Positions 49,161 to 61,372 of a stretch of 64,000 nt of DNA are shown here, in pieces. How positions within the stretch are numbered: position 1 is the stretch's first letter; each line of letters starts with the position of its first letter. The notes under the pieces were generated by a model. That model did no database searches and had not been told where the DNA came from. It saw only the letters and a program-made list of their open reading frames with translations. The DNA is from Quillaja saponaria (Eukaryota > Streptophyta > Magnoliopsida > Fabales > Quillajaceae), in contig CM055615.1 of NCBI GenBank assembly GCA_029379385.1, positions 3,162,001 to 3,226,000 of the forward strand, in the 5' to 3' direction. A program made the position numbers and the translations under genes.

Positions 49161-49490
49161 CCTGAGATGATTTCTGTTACGAATAACAATTGGCAATGAG
49201 GTGGTCGCAATTAAGTACAATTGCGAACAACAATTTTCACAAATCAATTTGTCCTCAAGAATAATTTGTAATTTAAATTCTTGTTTCGAAATTGTGATGA
49301 AATGAGATTATCATAGCCAATATTTTACAATAATATTAGGCATTACAATTTTAGATTACAAGTGGTGCTAATTATTTATATAATTTAAAATGAAATTCAA
49401 GATATTTGATTCTCTTTAAATAAGATTTCAATTTCAGCGACGGTTTTCATTACATTATATATATCTTATAACTAGAATCTCTTCTTTCTT

Positions 49491-49525
<35 letters not shown>

Positions 49526-51097
49526 TTCTAGTTCCTCCACCACTGTAAATCCAAATTAGATTCAAGTATGATACACTTTTAATATTACGATGATGTAACC
49601 AATTACGGTTGCAAATAGTAATTACAATATCGTGGGCACAATTATAACAATATATTGTTGTTATATTATGGTGCAATCAAATATGATTTAAAACTATTTT
49701 AGTGTAATTAAGATTCAAATCGCATGTGACTAAATATAGCCGTGGATTGCAATTGTTGTAATTTTGTGGTATAATCAAATACGGTTGCAAACTATAATTA
49801 CAGTATTGCGCGCTTAGTTACTGTCTTGTGTTGATTTATGTTATTGAATACAGAAATTGACTATGACCAACGATTTTTGCAACTCAATTTGTGAAAAAAT
49901 TTCATACTTATTGTGACATAGTGGATGTAAATACAAGTTCTTGTTTGCTTCGAAATACAAACCGTGACCTAATTGTTTGTTTTTAAATGACTATAATATA
50001 AGATTATCATAACCTCCGTACTAATAATATTGTGAGCATAATTATGATTTTAGAAAGTACTATCAGATATAAAAAATTGTTTGATTTTATTTTTTTCAAA
50101 AAAGAAATTAAGTATTAAAATTATTAAAAATATCATTTTGACAAATATTATGGTTAAATTTGTCTAAATAAAATAATTATTAAAATTTATTTGAGCTTCT
50201 TTGGTTTTCAATTGCAAAAAGCTTCTTTTTATAGCTGCAACTTTTAGGACCTGTAAAAGGACAAAAAATACTTTTTCATAAAGCTTAAAAAATAAAACCT
50301 CTATTACTAAGTAAATTTGTAGAAAATTTTAAACCCAAAAGCTATTTTGAAAGCTAAACTAAACTGGGCAGTATGAGATAATGGAGGATAAATTAAGAAC
50401 AAAACTGTTTTTCAAAGCAAAGGAAGTTAACTGAACAATTGGGATTAATTCTTTCTTTTTTTTATTGCGGACAAAGGGGAAGAAAAGGAAGGAATAAAAA
50501 CAGTGACCCGACGAGGCATCAATACGTTGAGTTTAAGCTTGAACTTGGCTTGTGTTTTGGGCAGACTCAAATCATTAAAGACACGTGAGAAATATCAAAT
50601 GAGCTCATTTAAAAATTCAAAATCTTTTGTGAACTTGTTTTGATACTATTTTGTGTTAATTAATAATAAAAACATTGTCTAAAAATACATTAATTTACAA
50701 TTTTGTACAAATAACATTTAAATATATTATTTGTATAGTTTATAAATAATAATAAACAAGTAATAAATTATATTAAAATGATGGCAAGTGAGTTCAAGAG
50801 TCGAATTTTATGAAATTTTAGCTTGATTCATTGTTCACTAATATTAAAATAAATTCGAGCTGAATTCTTACAATATAATTTACAAGTTGTTGTCAAACAA
50901 ACTCGATTAGTTGATAACCCTATAAACTACATCTAAGCTTTTAAATAAGGTGAGGATGATCAGAAGAGCTCATTACTATGAAGTAACCTACGGTTGCTCA
51001 GACTTTGGTAGAGCCAGCGGTAGTAATACACAATTCCATGTAAATTTTGAACTCAAACTGCAAAGCAATTAGTGACACATAAAGTTTTAGATGAGTG
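49161..51097. other. AT-rich non-coding interval with a long poly-T run
   Basis: About 35 consecutive T lie at 49490-49524. No gene is recognised. Confidence 0.4.
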
Positions 51098-51385
51098 TGC
51101 AATTTATTAAGATATCATATTAGCAATACTTGACATGGTACCGGGTTTTTTAGGCACTTTTCCCTTCTCAAGGTTCTGGGTTCAAATCCTAACTTTCTAA
51201 TGTTTCAATAAAAAAATAAATTTACTTCTGACATCTGTATTTTAAAATAAAATATGCAATTTCTTAAGATATCAAATTAGCGATACTTGGCATGGTATCA
51301 GGGTATAAGTTCTTTCTTCTCCTCAAGGTTGTGAGCTCAAATCCTAACTTCCTAATGTAAAAAAAATAAAATTTACATCTAGATA
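51098..51385 (+). repeat. Tandem pair of SINE-like units (period 157 bp)
   Basis: The two units start at about 51098 and 51255, both with tgcaattt(a/c)ttaagatatc. Each carries cttg(a/g)catggtatc-like text. The first unit has ggttctgggttcaaatcc (51173-51190), close to the tRNA-type B box GGTTCRANYCC; the second has ggttgtgagctcaaatcc. Each ends in an A-rich tail. This suits tRNA-derived SINEs, but an A box is not certain. Confidence 0.45.
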
Positions 51386-52740
51386 AACTCATTAGAAAAA
51401 AGTAACAAACTCACGTGAAATAGAATATCAAAATATCAAATCTTATGAGATGACATCCAAATATTAGTTACTCATTATGATTATTTTTGTGAAATTAAGT
51501 TGTAGTTGTATTGAAGTATATGTATATAATTTTTTTTTCGGTCAATTGCAGTTTATTCTCATGACCTACCACCTATTTTATAATAATCCTCATAAACTAT
51601 TAAATTAGGTATATAATTCTCTTATTTGAGTCGTAATTAGCAAATAACCACAACTCATCTAAATTAGCCATTAAATCTTCAAAATTAACTCATAAAAGAC
51701 TAAATTACTTTTCTTATAAGTTTTTTTTATGTCTTCTATTTTTACATCTTTTTCTTTTTATTTTCTATAAAACTAAATTCTTTATATTGATTCAATTTTA
51801 ACAAACATAAATAATATTTGAATCATTCTTAATTTTTATTTTCTTATCATAATATTTAAATTATTAATAGATTTACTAATATTAATTTTTCATTTATAGA
51901 AATTATACAAGTTGTTTTCAAAATTTGTGTTTTAATGATAATATTTTCATCAAATTTTTTATTTTCTTATTATTGTATATTAAAGGAGAGCCACGGCACC
52001 CATAGTGCTGCCTGCTCTGATTTTTATCGATTTTCAAGGCTGTAATTCTAGCCCGATTTCCTACTCGAAATTGAACTCACTTGAGGATTGCAAAACCTAT
52101 AAAAAAGAGAATAACTTGGTGTTCAAGGCACACAATTAAACTAAGCTTATAGAGTTAAAAGAAGTCATCAAGAGTGCAAAAAAAGCAAGAGGAGCTTGGA
52201 TGATTGAAAATCGAAGACCAACAACTTTATGGTTTTCTTTTATTCCTCACTCTCTTTTAATTTTTCTTGTATTTGTTTTGATGGTAAATTTATTTGAGTT
52301 CATGTTTACACTAGGTAACGTGAACTAATTTATTCTCTAAGATTACAATGAATCTCAACATGAGGCTTGGATATTTATATTTATTGATTGTTTATGATTT
52401 GATATTTGAATTGTTTATTTCATTCTATGCTTAATGCTTCTAGTTTATTAGCTACCAATTAGATTGATGTGGGACCCTAAACAAACTTGAAAAAGGGAGT
52501 TTAGAGTTACCCTTGATTAAAATAGCACTTGTTCGAAATCATTCCCTCGATTGGATGGATTTGATTTACATGTATGGATATGAATATACCTACATGTCCT
52601 ATGTAGCCAAATTAGATATAATCTTAATGAATCTTGCTTCAATCTAATTATCATAGGAATATAGTGAATTGGTTAAGTGATGTATCATTATAAGCAATTC
52701 GGAAAATACTTATGATTGAATTAGAACCATAGGTTAACAA
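51386..52740. other. Non-coding interval
   Basis: AT-rich DNA; 51990-52260 is more balanced in composition but has no recognised domain or RNA. Nothing further is supported. Confidence 0.35.
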
Positions 52741-52744
52741 TACT

Positions 52745-53110
52745 TAACTAACTAAGCTTGAAATTCCAAACTAGTTGAGATCAGCTATATGAATCATTTT
52801 CTTCTATTCGAATCGATCCAATGCATCATTTTTAGTAATGCATAAAGCAGTCATATCATTCTCAATGACTGTCTCCCATGTAAGTTTTAGTCTCCCTCTA
52901 CCACGTCTATCACCTACCCCCTGCACTAAGTCACCTTTTCTTACCTACTGTGTCCATTGGCTAACGTTGGATAGTCCAAACTAACATAAGCGAAACTCCT
53001 TCATATTCTCTTCGATGGGTGCTACCTCCACCTTCCTACGGATCTCCTCATTTCACATTTTATCCTTTCTTGTATGTCCTGTCATCCATCTTAACATTCG
53101 CATTTTGGAA
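52745..53110 (-). mobile_element. RTE-type LINE 3' fragment, minus strand
   Basis: The minus strand of 53110-52860 gives broken frames containing MDDRTYKKG and GGGSTHRREYEGVSL, matching the conserved C-terminal region of plant RTE-like reverse transcriptases. The 3' end reads atgattcatatagctgatct then caactagtttgg, which is shared with 55097-55130. It is 5' truncated and inactive. Confidence 0.65.
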
Positions 53111-53481
53111 ACTCCCTTTGTCATTAGGTAGTTTTAATTTAGTTTTACAACTCAATTTGTTTGTTTGGACAAAAATAAGATTATGTTAATTTTAGTACTT
53201 AGCTAAATATTAGTTATAATTTTTTGTGAGATCGTACACCTTACTTTATACTAAATTACTTGTTGAAGATACGTGCACTAGCGTTAGCGTGATACAATCA
53301 ACAACAAATGACATCACCAGTGAGATTAGAAGTGTTCAATCTATGACTTAAAAAATAAAATTATACTCAACTGACTCTACAGTCGTTCTCAAGCATCCAC
53401 ATGCACGCTGCCAGAGATAGGCGCATTGCAACACCACTCGTCCACTCTCCTAAATCTCTAATTTCTAGTTATAAGCTATGC
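53111..53481. other. Spacer between two LINE fragments
   Basis: AT-rich, then mixed composition; no feature is recognised. Confidence 0.3.
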
Positions 53482-54130
53482 TTAAACCATCACGAATAGT
53501 TGAGAGTTCAACTTCAACATGCCTTCCAAACCAATATTCCTCATGAACCTACTAATAAAGCAACCCATATCAATTCCAAACAAATCCCCTGTTGCAATTT
53601 GCTTCGGGTTTCCCAAGTAACCATCTGTATTCAGTTTTGAGAAACTCGGTTGAGGATGTAGCCAAATAATTGAGATTGACACTCTATTGACAACTTTATT
53701 ATTAGAAGCCAAAGCAACATACTCAGTGGCAGAAAGAAAGCAGTAGTCAAATTTGAATCAAGGGAGTGATCTAAGTTTTCGAAAACCTTCTTGTTTCTAT
53801 TAGTCTAAAGTTTCCAACACAAATTAAGGAAAATCACCTTCCAAGGCAGATTAAGATTTTTTGTAACAAGATTCTGAGTAGACATAATTGATATGGACCC
53901 AATCAAAGATGTTTAAGGATTCCTAGAAAGCTCCAAGCCTGTTTACTTAACACACAATTCCTTAAAATATTCAAAGAAGATTCAGTTACATAAAGACACC
54001 AAAGGCAAGAATTATCAATATTCATGCCTCTAGAAGACAACAAGGATATAGAAGAGATTCTATCATGGCTGGTGAGCTAGAAAAAAGATTTGAAACGATT
54101 GTGTATAGGATACTTCCAAATCCAATTAAA
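53482..54130 (-). pseudogene. L1-type LINE remnant: zinc-binding RT tail and RNase H domain
   Basis: The minus strand from 54128 gives WIWKYPIHNRFKSFFWL and SSRGMNIDNSCLWC, the zf-RVT domain that follows the reverse transcriptase in plant L1 elements. The frame at 53712-53482 gives PSFSKLNTDGYLGNPKQIA, the RNase H-like start with its KLNTDG motif. A frame break and stops lie between. The RT itself is absent. Confidence 0.75.
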
Positions 54131-54591
54131 ACCAATGTTTGAAAAGAAGGACTAGATCGACCGGTCGAACGAGTTGGACCTCTAATCTGGTGACAAATCA
54201 AGCTAGATTGAATCAAAAAACTATTTTGGGGGTTGGATCGAATAAAAACCGTAAAAATTAGAAGGACCAATGTTAGGTTGATCGAATTGAACCCATATAT
54301 TTTTTTTAAAAATTATTATTTGTATTAAGAATTATTGAAATATTAGTATTTTATATTAAAAATTAGTGTAACAATTATATTTTATATTGATATTGCATTT
54401 ATTATTTTGATGCATAAGTTGAAATTGGAATATTTTAGTGCACTAATAAATTAATCAGTTGTCGTATTAACTATTAATAACTATATTTGACTATTTGTGA
54501 TGTGATTTTTTATTATTTAATGAATACTGAATTATTATCTTTTATTTTCTTGTGTTTATAATTAATAGCAAAATTTATATATATAATATTT

Positions 54592-54630
<39 letters not shown>

Positions 54631-54720
54631 TATAATTACAACATCATCTAGTCCAATCATTGATCCGATCTTGATTGAACCAATCACCCGAACCCAACAA
54701 ATTTTTCGAGTATGAAAAAT
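54131..54720. mobile_element. Probable hAT-like non-autonomous element remnant, with (TA)n
   Basis: It starts with gatcgaccggtcgaacgagt-type text (54150) and ends with gatccgatcttgattgaacc (54661). Both are typical of a widespread plant hAT-MITE class, but I cannot define clean inverted ends or a target duplication. A (TA)n run lies at 54594-54624. A weaker relative is at 59410-59620. Confidence 0.35.
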
Positions 54721-55010
54721 CCTAATTATAGTTTAACAATTAAACAAGTAGGGAACTGTGTACCTCCAAAGCTTTTAATTCTTTCTTCGTATTCTTGATT
54801 GGCGTTCACTCCTTCATTAATTCATCAAGAGCACAGCAACGTCATAGGTGTCCCGTCTCCAAGTGTATCCACACAAACGAATCCAACTAAGGATCTTCAT
54901 GCTTGAAGATGAAAGGAGTTATCAAGGGATTCCTTGTGTGCTAGCACAAGTTACCGAATCTCTATTGTAATTTAGGCTCTCTGTACAGTACGTATAATTA
55001 TTTTGTCATG
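54721..55010 (-). mobile_element. Fragment of the LTR family of 23143-24867
   Basis: It matches 23239-23560: shared tagtttaacaattaaacaag, gtgtatccacac(g/a)aacgaat, ttgtgctagcacaagt and ctctgtacagtacgtataat. It has deletions relative to the longer copy. Confidence 0.65.
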
Positions 55011-55084
55011 CGGAGGGCAATCATCGAGAAAAATATAACTATGTTAGGAATTAATGAAAATGTTGTCTTGGATTGAATGCGAAT

Positions 55085-55160
55085 GGAGGAAAATGATTCA
55101 TATAGCCGACCCCAACTAGTTTGGGATTTTAAGGCTTATTTGAGTTGAGTTGAGTTAGAA
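55085..55160 (+). mobile_element. RTE-type LINE 3' terminus, plus strand
   Basis: The text atgattcatatagccgaccc then caactagtttggga is the conserved RTE 3' end also seen on the other strand at 52745. It is followed by a ttgagttgagttgag microsatellite tail typical of RTE insertions. Confidence 0.6.
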
Positions 55161-55267
55161 TCATCATTCTGGTTTTTAAAACACTGAATTAAAACAACCA
55201 TTCTGAACATGTGGAAGTATTGTGAATTATGACAATTCCCACAAGTTGTCGGGCTCTAGGTACCACT
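55161..55267. other. Short retroelement internal fragment with a primer-binding-site-like sequence
   Basis: The minus-strand text just inside the LTR, tggtacctagagccc, resembles the copia initiator-Met primer-binding site TGGTATCAGAGC. Confidence 0.4.
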
Positions 55268-55880
55268 TGTTAGCACAAGTATAACAACACAAATCATGGA
55301 ATTTCAATTGAACAATCAAACTACCCCAGAATAATTGTAATGGGAAAAATAAAGCGGCTCGGCAAAATGTCTACTTCCACACATACTAATGGCAGCTGTG
55401 ATTCACTAATATAACAAGGATACAAAGAGTATCTCACAAGAATTAATTCACTTATAATTATCTTAATTTTACATCTTTCCATGTAGTCTTCCTAGTCACT
55501 GTTAGAGATATACAAATATATCATCAAAGGGGAATAACCTAGTGTAGAGACTTGGGCCCTGACTATTTTGTCTCCTAAACTATTGCTTCTTCCTAAGAAA
55601 TTCATACCCTAAATTTTCTCTAAGTTAGAAACTCTCTTACACAACTAACTCTGGATGCTCTGCACACAAACGCCTCTCAAATGGCACCCCAGACACACCT
55701 CACATTCTAGTGCTCTTCACACACCATTCTCTAGACAAATTCAGATTGCTGGTTCTGCCACCTACCAAGCTATTTTTCTTTTTCCTATTTCTGAAATTGG
55801 TGGCTGCTGGAGGCTTTCAACAATAGCTGCAAGCAGCCTTTGAATTTCCTTGGCTGCTGGCTGCAACTTCAACTATGACA
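55268..55880 (-). mobile_element. Copia-type LTR, minus strand
   Basis: On the minus strand it runs from tgtcatagttgaagttgcag (55880) to acttgtgctaaca (55268), with TG...CA ends, directly followed by the primer-binding-like site. About 613 bp. The plus-strand ORF at 55655 is a shadow. The rest of the element is missing. Confidence 0.6.
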
Positions 55881-55904
55881 GTAACTAAATTTATAAATAT
55901 GAAA

Positions 55905-56245
55905 AATGATTAGTTTCCTCCAAAATCTTAAAGACAATATCAAAGTTTAAAAAATGAATAAGTGCAATTGAACATGTTTGCATTTTTCTTCTTCTTGAAA
56001 TCCATGAGATCTCCATAAAAAAAATAAAAATTCGGCATATTCATAATGGAGTTTTTGATTCCTGAGATATATATATATATATAGAGTGAATTATTGGTAA
56101 ATGCCAATCTTATAAAGAAGCTTTTTTATAAATAAATAAACAACATATAATCACTTTGACTATTAAACAATCTACTCATGCTCATAGCGTTTCACATACA
56201 GTGGTGCAAATTCTCATGCCCCGTACAAATTGTTACATGATTAAT
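55905..56245. repeat. Repeat shared with 60967-61372
   Basis: Shared landmarks: gtttcctccaaaatcttaaa, ttcctgagatatatat / ttcccgatctatgtatat, atgccaatcttat(a/g)aag, aatctactcatgctcatagc and catgcccygtac. The two copies have diverged by many small indels. Whether it is a duplicated 3' UTR or a transposon is not known. Confidence 0.6.
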
Positions 56246-56363
56246 ATATATGTTGCAGTATCAAATTATCGAATTATTTGGGATCTTTGTGGGGGACGGG
56301 GAGGGAGAGGGGGAGGAGGAAGAGGAAGATAAGAATGTTAACAAATTTAAACTAAACCTACAG

Positions 56364-56445
56364 TTAGGCCAATGACTCTAAGGCAGAGATAGAAACTTGT
56401 GAATCTTTCTTGCGTTTTGGCTTGTGCGGGGAAAATCTGGCACCC
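56364..56445 (-). CDS. Candidate terminal exon of an unknown gene
   Basis: The minus strand reads, after an acceptor gtattcag|, GARFSPHKPKRKKDSQVSIS, then ALESLA and a TAA stop at 56364. The 27 codons look coding and nuclear-protein-like (basic PKRKK). No upstream exon could be joined with confidence; the donor atatctc|gtaagg near 57414 is one possibility but the phase does not fit directly. Confidence 0.25.
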
Positions 56446-56679
56446 CTGAATACACAAAAAAACATAAGAAAATCAAGTTAAATTACCATTTGGTAATAGA
56501 AAAATCATGATGCAGAACTGTAGAAACACTAAAGGAATCAGGATGGTTGTGATTGCCTAGACAAAAAAAGAGGCCAAATGTACGTAATACTGAATGAGAT
56601 TAAGAAAATTTTGACAGGAGTTACCAATGCATGGGAGCAAAACATAAGACTTTTAAATGAACAAGTAAATTTGTATTAT

Positions 56680-56812
56680 TGACATTGCCCTCCCAGAAGG
56701 TTAAATTAGTATGGCAAAAGTGAGGTATATTTAATCTTGACCCTCACTTCCTTGGCCTGTGGGGAGCAACCTCCACAGTCTCAAACTTCAATGGCTAACC
56801 TGCTTCCCACCG
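56680..56812 (-). pseudogene. Alcohol dehydrogenase exon fragment
   Basis: On the minus strand from 56812, pieces in shifted frames read RWEAG, a stop, PLKFETVEVAP, AKEVRVKIKYT and FCHTNLTFWEG. The order and spacing match exon 2 of plant medium-chain alcohol dehydrogenases (WEAGKPL, VEVAPP, KYTSLCHTD, FWE). The catalytic-zinc Cys-His-Thr is recognisable. There is one in-frame stop and at least two frameshifts, and no other exon is visible nearby. Dead fragment. Confidence 0.6.
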
Positions 56813-58640
56813 AGGCTACAAACAGAGAAACTCCCAAACCATATGGTATCCTGAATGACCCAAATCCAAAATCTACAATGCTAGAGAAAACACAAAATCC
56901 AAGAATTCAATAAGATCTTAATTGCATCCAAACCGTTGCAAGAAATCACTTTGCCTGCAGTGCTAGAGGTCTGAATGAAGTGAATACTTACATGTGTTGA
57001 GTGTGACAAAGGACCACTCAACACAGAAGTTCTTACCCTTTGAATAATCAGAAACATTGTTAAGGAATAAAAGGGGAGTAAGGAAAACAGAGAAATAGTT
57101 TATAGCTGCTTCGTTATAATCTCTTTAAATATATACCAACATGTTCCTAAAATAGCTTGGGAAAATCATCAAGCTCTAAAGAGATATTGCAGCATCATAT
57201 TGATTTACAAATGATTGACTGGTTCAAACTAGTTAGAAATTGTAATATATAGAATGCAGGACATACCAAATATGACCCAAAAATGGATAACATGAATAAA
57301 ATTTACTTTCCCATGTAAATTTCGACCTTGTTCCCAACGGTGTGCTCCAAAAATTGAGTTCAAATCAAACCGTTTTTGGGGGTTTTTCCTATACTTCCTC
57401 ATTCCTTACGAGATATTTCAATTTCATGAACTGACCGCAATGTATCAGACATTGATACCCGTTATCGCTGCAACAGACGATATCGCCGTTCTGTGTGCGT
57501 GTTTTCTTTTTGCTGAGAAGTAGCCTTTTCACCCTGGATGTAACATTTTTTTTCTCTTGTTTTGTTTGGTAAATTACATTTGACATTTCCTCTTAAATTA
57601 ATTATGATACAAAATTCTTATAATTTTATAAATAAAATGTGATTCTATTTTATGCTAATTATTAAAATAAAAAAATTTAATACAATTTATATAAAACAAA
57701 AAATCATTAAATTTCTTTTAATAATTATAATAATTAAGAAGGAAAAAAGCTTGAGGGTAGAAATTTGTAGACAATGATTTTTTAATTTCTTCTCTCAGCA
57801 CTTTTTCCTCGTTATTTTAAGTTGTGTTATACAATACCAACTTTTTTTGTTGTATCATTCATCCACCATCAATTTTATTTGAATGAATCACAACTATTTA
57901 TTTATATTAACCTGTTACATGTAAAGTTAAAAAAAAATTAATTATATTTGACACCAAAATATATTTATTTTTTATGAACTACAACTACAGGCCACAACCC
58001 CACCTCTCAGCCACCATCTCCGATAAGATGTAATTGGTGCTACAGTTTAGTTGCTTTTTCTAGTCATATTGGATTTATTTTCAATATCCTCTCAAGATAC
58101 TTGAAATGAAAAAACATGTCAACCTAATTTAGTTTCCTTGGTTCAAGAGAATAATGTGAATTAGTTCATATCTAGTAGATTATCTATGTGTATTAATTTG
58201 TGCTTGACAAAAAAAAAAAAAAAGAATTCAACTTACATGAAGAACTATTAATTTGTCAATCCTTAATTGTTCCAGAAGCAAGCTAGGTTAAGTTGAGTCG
58301 ATGTGGTCTGGTGGTCATGGCTGTGAGTGGGGTGGCTGAAATGGGTTGACATTGGGTGGAGTTTTATGATGTTATGAACCTAGAGGTAGTGATGGCGGTA
58401 ATAGCATATGAGTGATGTCAAAAATGTTTCATCACTTTCAACCTTTAATAAAGAGACCTTTAATTATGTACACTTTCTCAAAAGGAGAAATTCTTGCTCA
58501 ACTCTAACTTATCGAGTAACAATATGTATGTAGGGAGTCTTTATGATGTGAATATTGGACCAGGGATTCAAGATTATTTCTGATGCTCTAACAAATGCAT
58601 CAGAAATGAATTTTCTAATTAAACGAATAAGATACCAATA
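56813..58640. other. Non-coding interval
   Basis: 57400-57540 is less AT-rich with a minus-strand open frame, but no domain is recognised. The rest is AT-rich. Confidence 0.35.
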
Positions 58641-58730
58641 AAGGAGAAGCAAGAGCAAGCAGGAGGTAGAAGGAGAGTTGTGCTTATAGGAGGTGGTGTT
58701 GTTGGCTCCTTCCTCACAAGTGTGTTCTTG
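58641..58730 (+). pseudogene. Fragment of an AIF/AMID-like FAD oxidoreductase N-terminus
   Basis: The plus strand encodes RRRVVLIGGGVVGSFLTS, a Rossmann dinucleotide-binding motif (GxGxxG written here as GGGVVGS). It is preceded by a charged stretch (KEKQEQAGG), as at the N-terminus of plant AIF-like/AMID quinone reductases. It loses frame within about 30 codons and no further exon is seen. The minus-strand frame over it (58509-58817) is a shadow. Confidence 0.4.
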
Positions 58731-60966
58731 ATTCCTAGATTTGAAATTTTGGTTTTTGAGTTTCGAATTTTGTGGGTTTGAGCTCAATAATAAGATTGGG
58801 TGAAAACATAAATACACAAATTTATTAGCAGGTTAGCTTAACATGTAAACAAATAGTTAGCAGGTTAATGTGATGATTTGTCAAGCTATTGTCCAATTTA
58901 GTTGGGTATTTAATACCCAACAAATAGAGTTGAGTATTGTATGACTCACCTTTTAATCTAAACTCTTTTAATATTAAGTTATTCACACTTTGTGAAAAAA
59001 AGAGTTGAATTAATTGATTTGAGAATTGTAAAAATCTTAAATTAACATAAAGTTGTTTCTAATGATTATAAAACCCTGATCGAAGTGAAAAAGAAAGTGA
59101 GTGCTAAAAATAACTATCAAAATTTACAATAAAATTCACATCTATGATATTTAAAAAAAAAAAAATTGCTCCAAATGCAAAAAAAAAAAAAAAAAAAAAC
59201 AAAAACAAAAAGGAAGACAAACAAGTGTCTCTTGTTAGTCGACCCAAAAATTTATATAACTCGGGTCAACGTTGATGTTCTACTTTTATTTTTATTTTTA
59301 TTTTATTTTTATGGGGCAACGGAAACATGCTAGGTAGTCCATAAATTAGCAATAATAACTCTACATGAAGTTGAATTTGAAGAAAAGAGTTATCACAAAC
59401 ACTAAATAAATAATATTTTTTAATGTTTTAAAAATTACACTAATCCAAAAGGTCGAATCAGTTGAACATTCATCCAGATGGCGAGTCCAACTAATTCAGA
59501 TTATAAAACTATTTTGGTAATTGGATCACAGAAAATCGATAAAAAAAGAAATAAGCTAAGAAACCGGACAACTCGAGACTGATTTTAGTGGCTGGACCAT
59601 ATTTTTATTTTTCTGAAATATAAAAAACTAAAAATGAATTTTTTTTTCAATATTTTAATAGGTCATATTAATATGCATTTAAATCTAGTTTAAAAGAAAA
59701 TAAAAATCTAAAAACGTGTTATACATGACTAAACTCACTAATTAACATAAATATTTTGTAGGTGTAACTATATTAAATAAATTTAAATTTTTTATTTTTA
59801 TTTTTCTAAGTTAATTCTTAATATATGACATCAATATATTATTAATATAATTATTGTAGGCATAATTATATTTGCTATACTATTCTAAAAGCCGAAAACA
59901 CCCTTATGATGTCATCTAGCTTTAATTATTATTTTTTTTCATAAACTTTCTTATAATACCCTATATTTATAATACTTTACAATTTTAAGTTACAAGATAT
60001 TGTTGTCAATTTAGTATATTTTAGAAGGATTAATTTAAACAAATCTCTTCCAATAACTTATTATAATTCTTTTCTATTTTTTAGTTTTTATCTAACAATA
60101 AATAAAAATCAACGTTTGCTAAAACAAATTAAAAGATTTCAAAAATTAATTAATTAGAAACTCATTCATTCACAATAATTTTTTTCAAATAGTTACTTTT
60201 TAATTATCACAACTGATATATATAATTATCTAAAAAATATAATAAATCTTTTGAACATACACAGTATGTGGGATGAGCTAGTATTATAAATATTAAATTA
60301 AATATATTTATAATATTATGAGTACTGATCACGGTTCGATTGCAGATCCAAGAACCAATTTTATTTTTTTTTTTGGCAATTCTATCTTTTATTTGATTTT
60401 AAAACATTACATTTTTTGCAAAAAAACATAGTGGTTGGAGATATCTGCTTGCTAATATGCAATAAACAAAAATAATAGTATTTAATATTTGTATTTATTA
60501 TCGCTCAACTCAATCACAATTATTTTCTAAATAATTCTAGCTCGAAATTTTTTTAAAAGGTCCACTACCTAATAAATGAGCTGAAGTAATTTTATAAAAC
60601 TCTACTTGTAAGCTGATTATATGTTTTAATATAAATAACATAAATGATGTATATGTTATTAATTGGTATTATTTAGTGTATAGATCTAATATTCTTCTAT
60701 ATATAATATAATAATATGAAAAAGTTATAATGTGAATCAGTTTGGTTTGTTTTTTCTCGTTTGAGATCATGGTTTCAAGACAACTAGGCCAAGTTATAAT
60801 TTATTACAACTTTAACTCTCCACATAGATGAAATAGTTTAAGAATATAAAAAAAATTATACTACAAAATTTATTTATACTTTTTTTCTTTTACCCTGCCT
60901 CAGAAATAATTGTTCACTCTACTTTGTTTCTCAAAGCAAATAACAAAAGAAATACAATAAGATTTC
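58731..60966. other. AT-rich non-coding interval
   Basis: A-runs at 59150-59210; 59410-59620 has hAT-like remnant text related to 54150-54280. No gene is seen. Confidence 0.4.
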
Positions 60967-61372
60967 AGGTTTCCTCCAAAATCTTAAAGGATGCAATATC
61001 AAAATTTAAGAAATAAACAAAAATAATGGACATCACAAAATTAAATATTTAACTGGTTTAGTTTTTCTTAATTTCTCATCAGTTTTGTTTTTAATCTACG
61101 AGATTTCTATTAAATAAACAAATTGACATATTCAACATGGAGCTTGTGATTCCCGATCTATGTATATATTGTGCTAACTATTGTTCAATGCCAATCTTAT
61201 GAAGTTAAAAATTAAAAACAAGGCATAAATCAGCGTGAATTTTAAATAATCTACTCATGCTCATAGCATTTCACATATACATATGAAAATATAATTTCAA
61301 GTTATAAAATAAAAGCAATCCATATAATCAATGTGAGTGTTAATCAGTGCAAATTGTCATGCCCTGTACGAA
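60967..61372. repeat. Second copy of the 55905-56245 repeat
   Basis: Same order of landmarks as the first copy, about 5 kb away and in the same orientation. Homology ends near catgccctgtacgaactt. Confidence 0.6.

Noticed and set aside
51140..51200. Possible tRNA gene from the B-box-like text
   Set aside because: No cloverleaf can be drawn around it and the unit is duplicated with A-rich tails, which fits a SINE better.
58509..58817. 102-codon minus-strand ORF
   Set aside because: The opposite strand carries the recognisable Rossmann motif, so this is its shadow.
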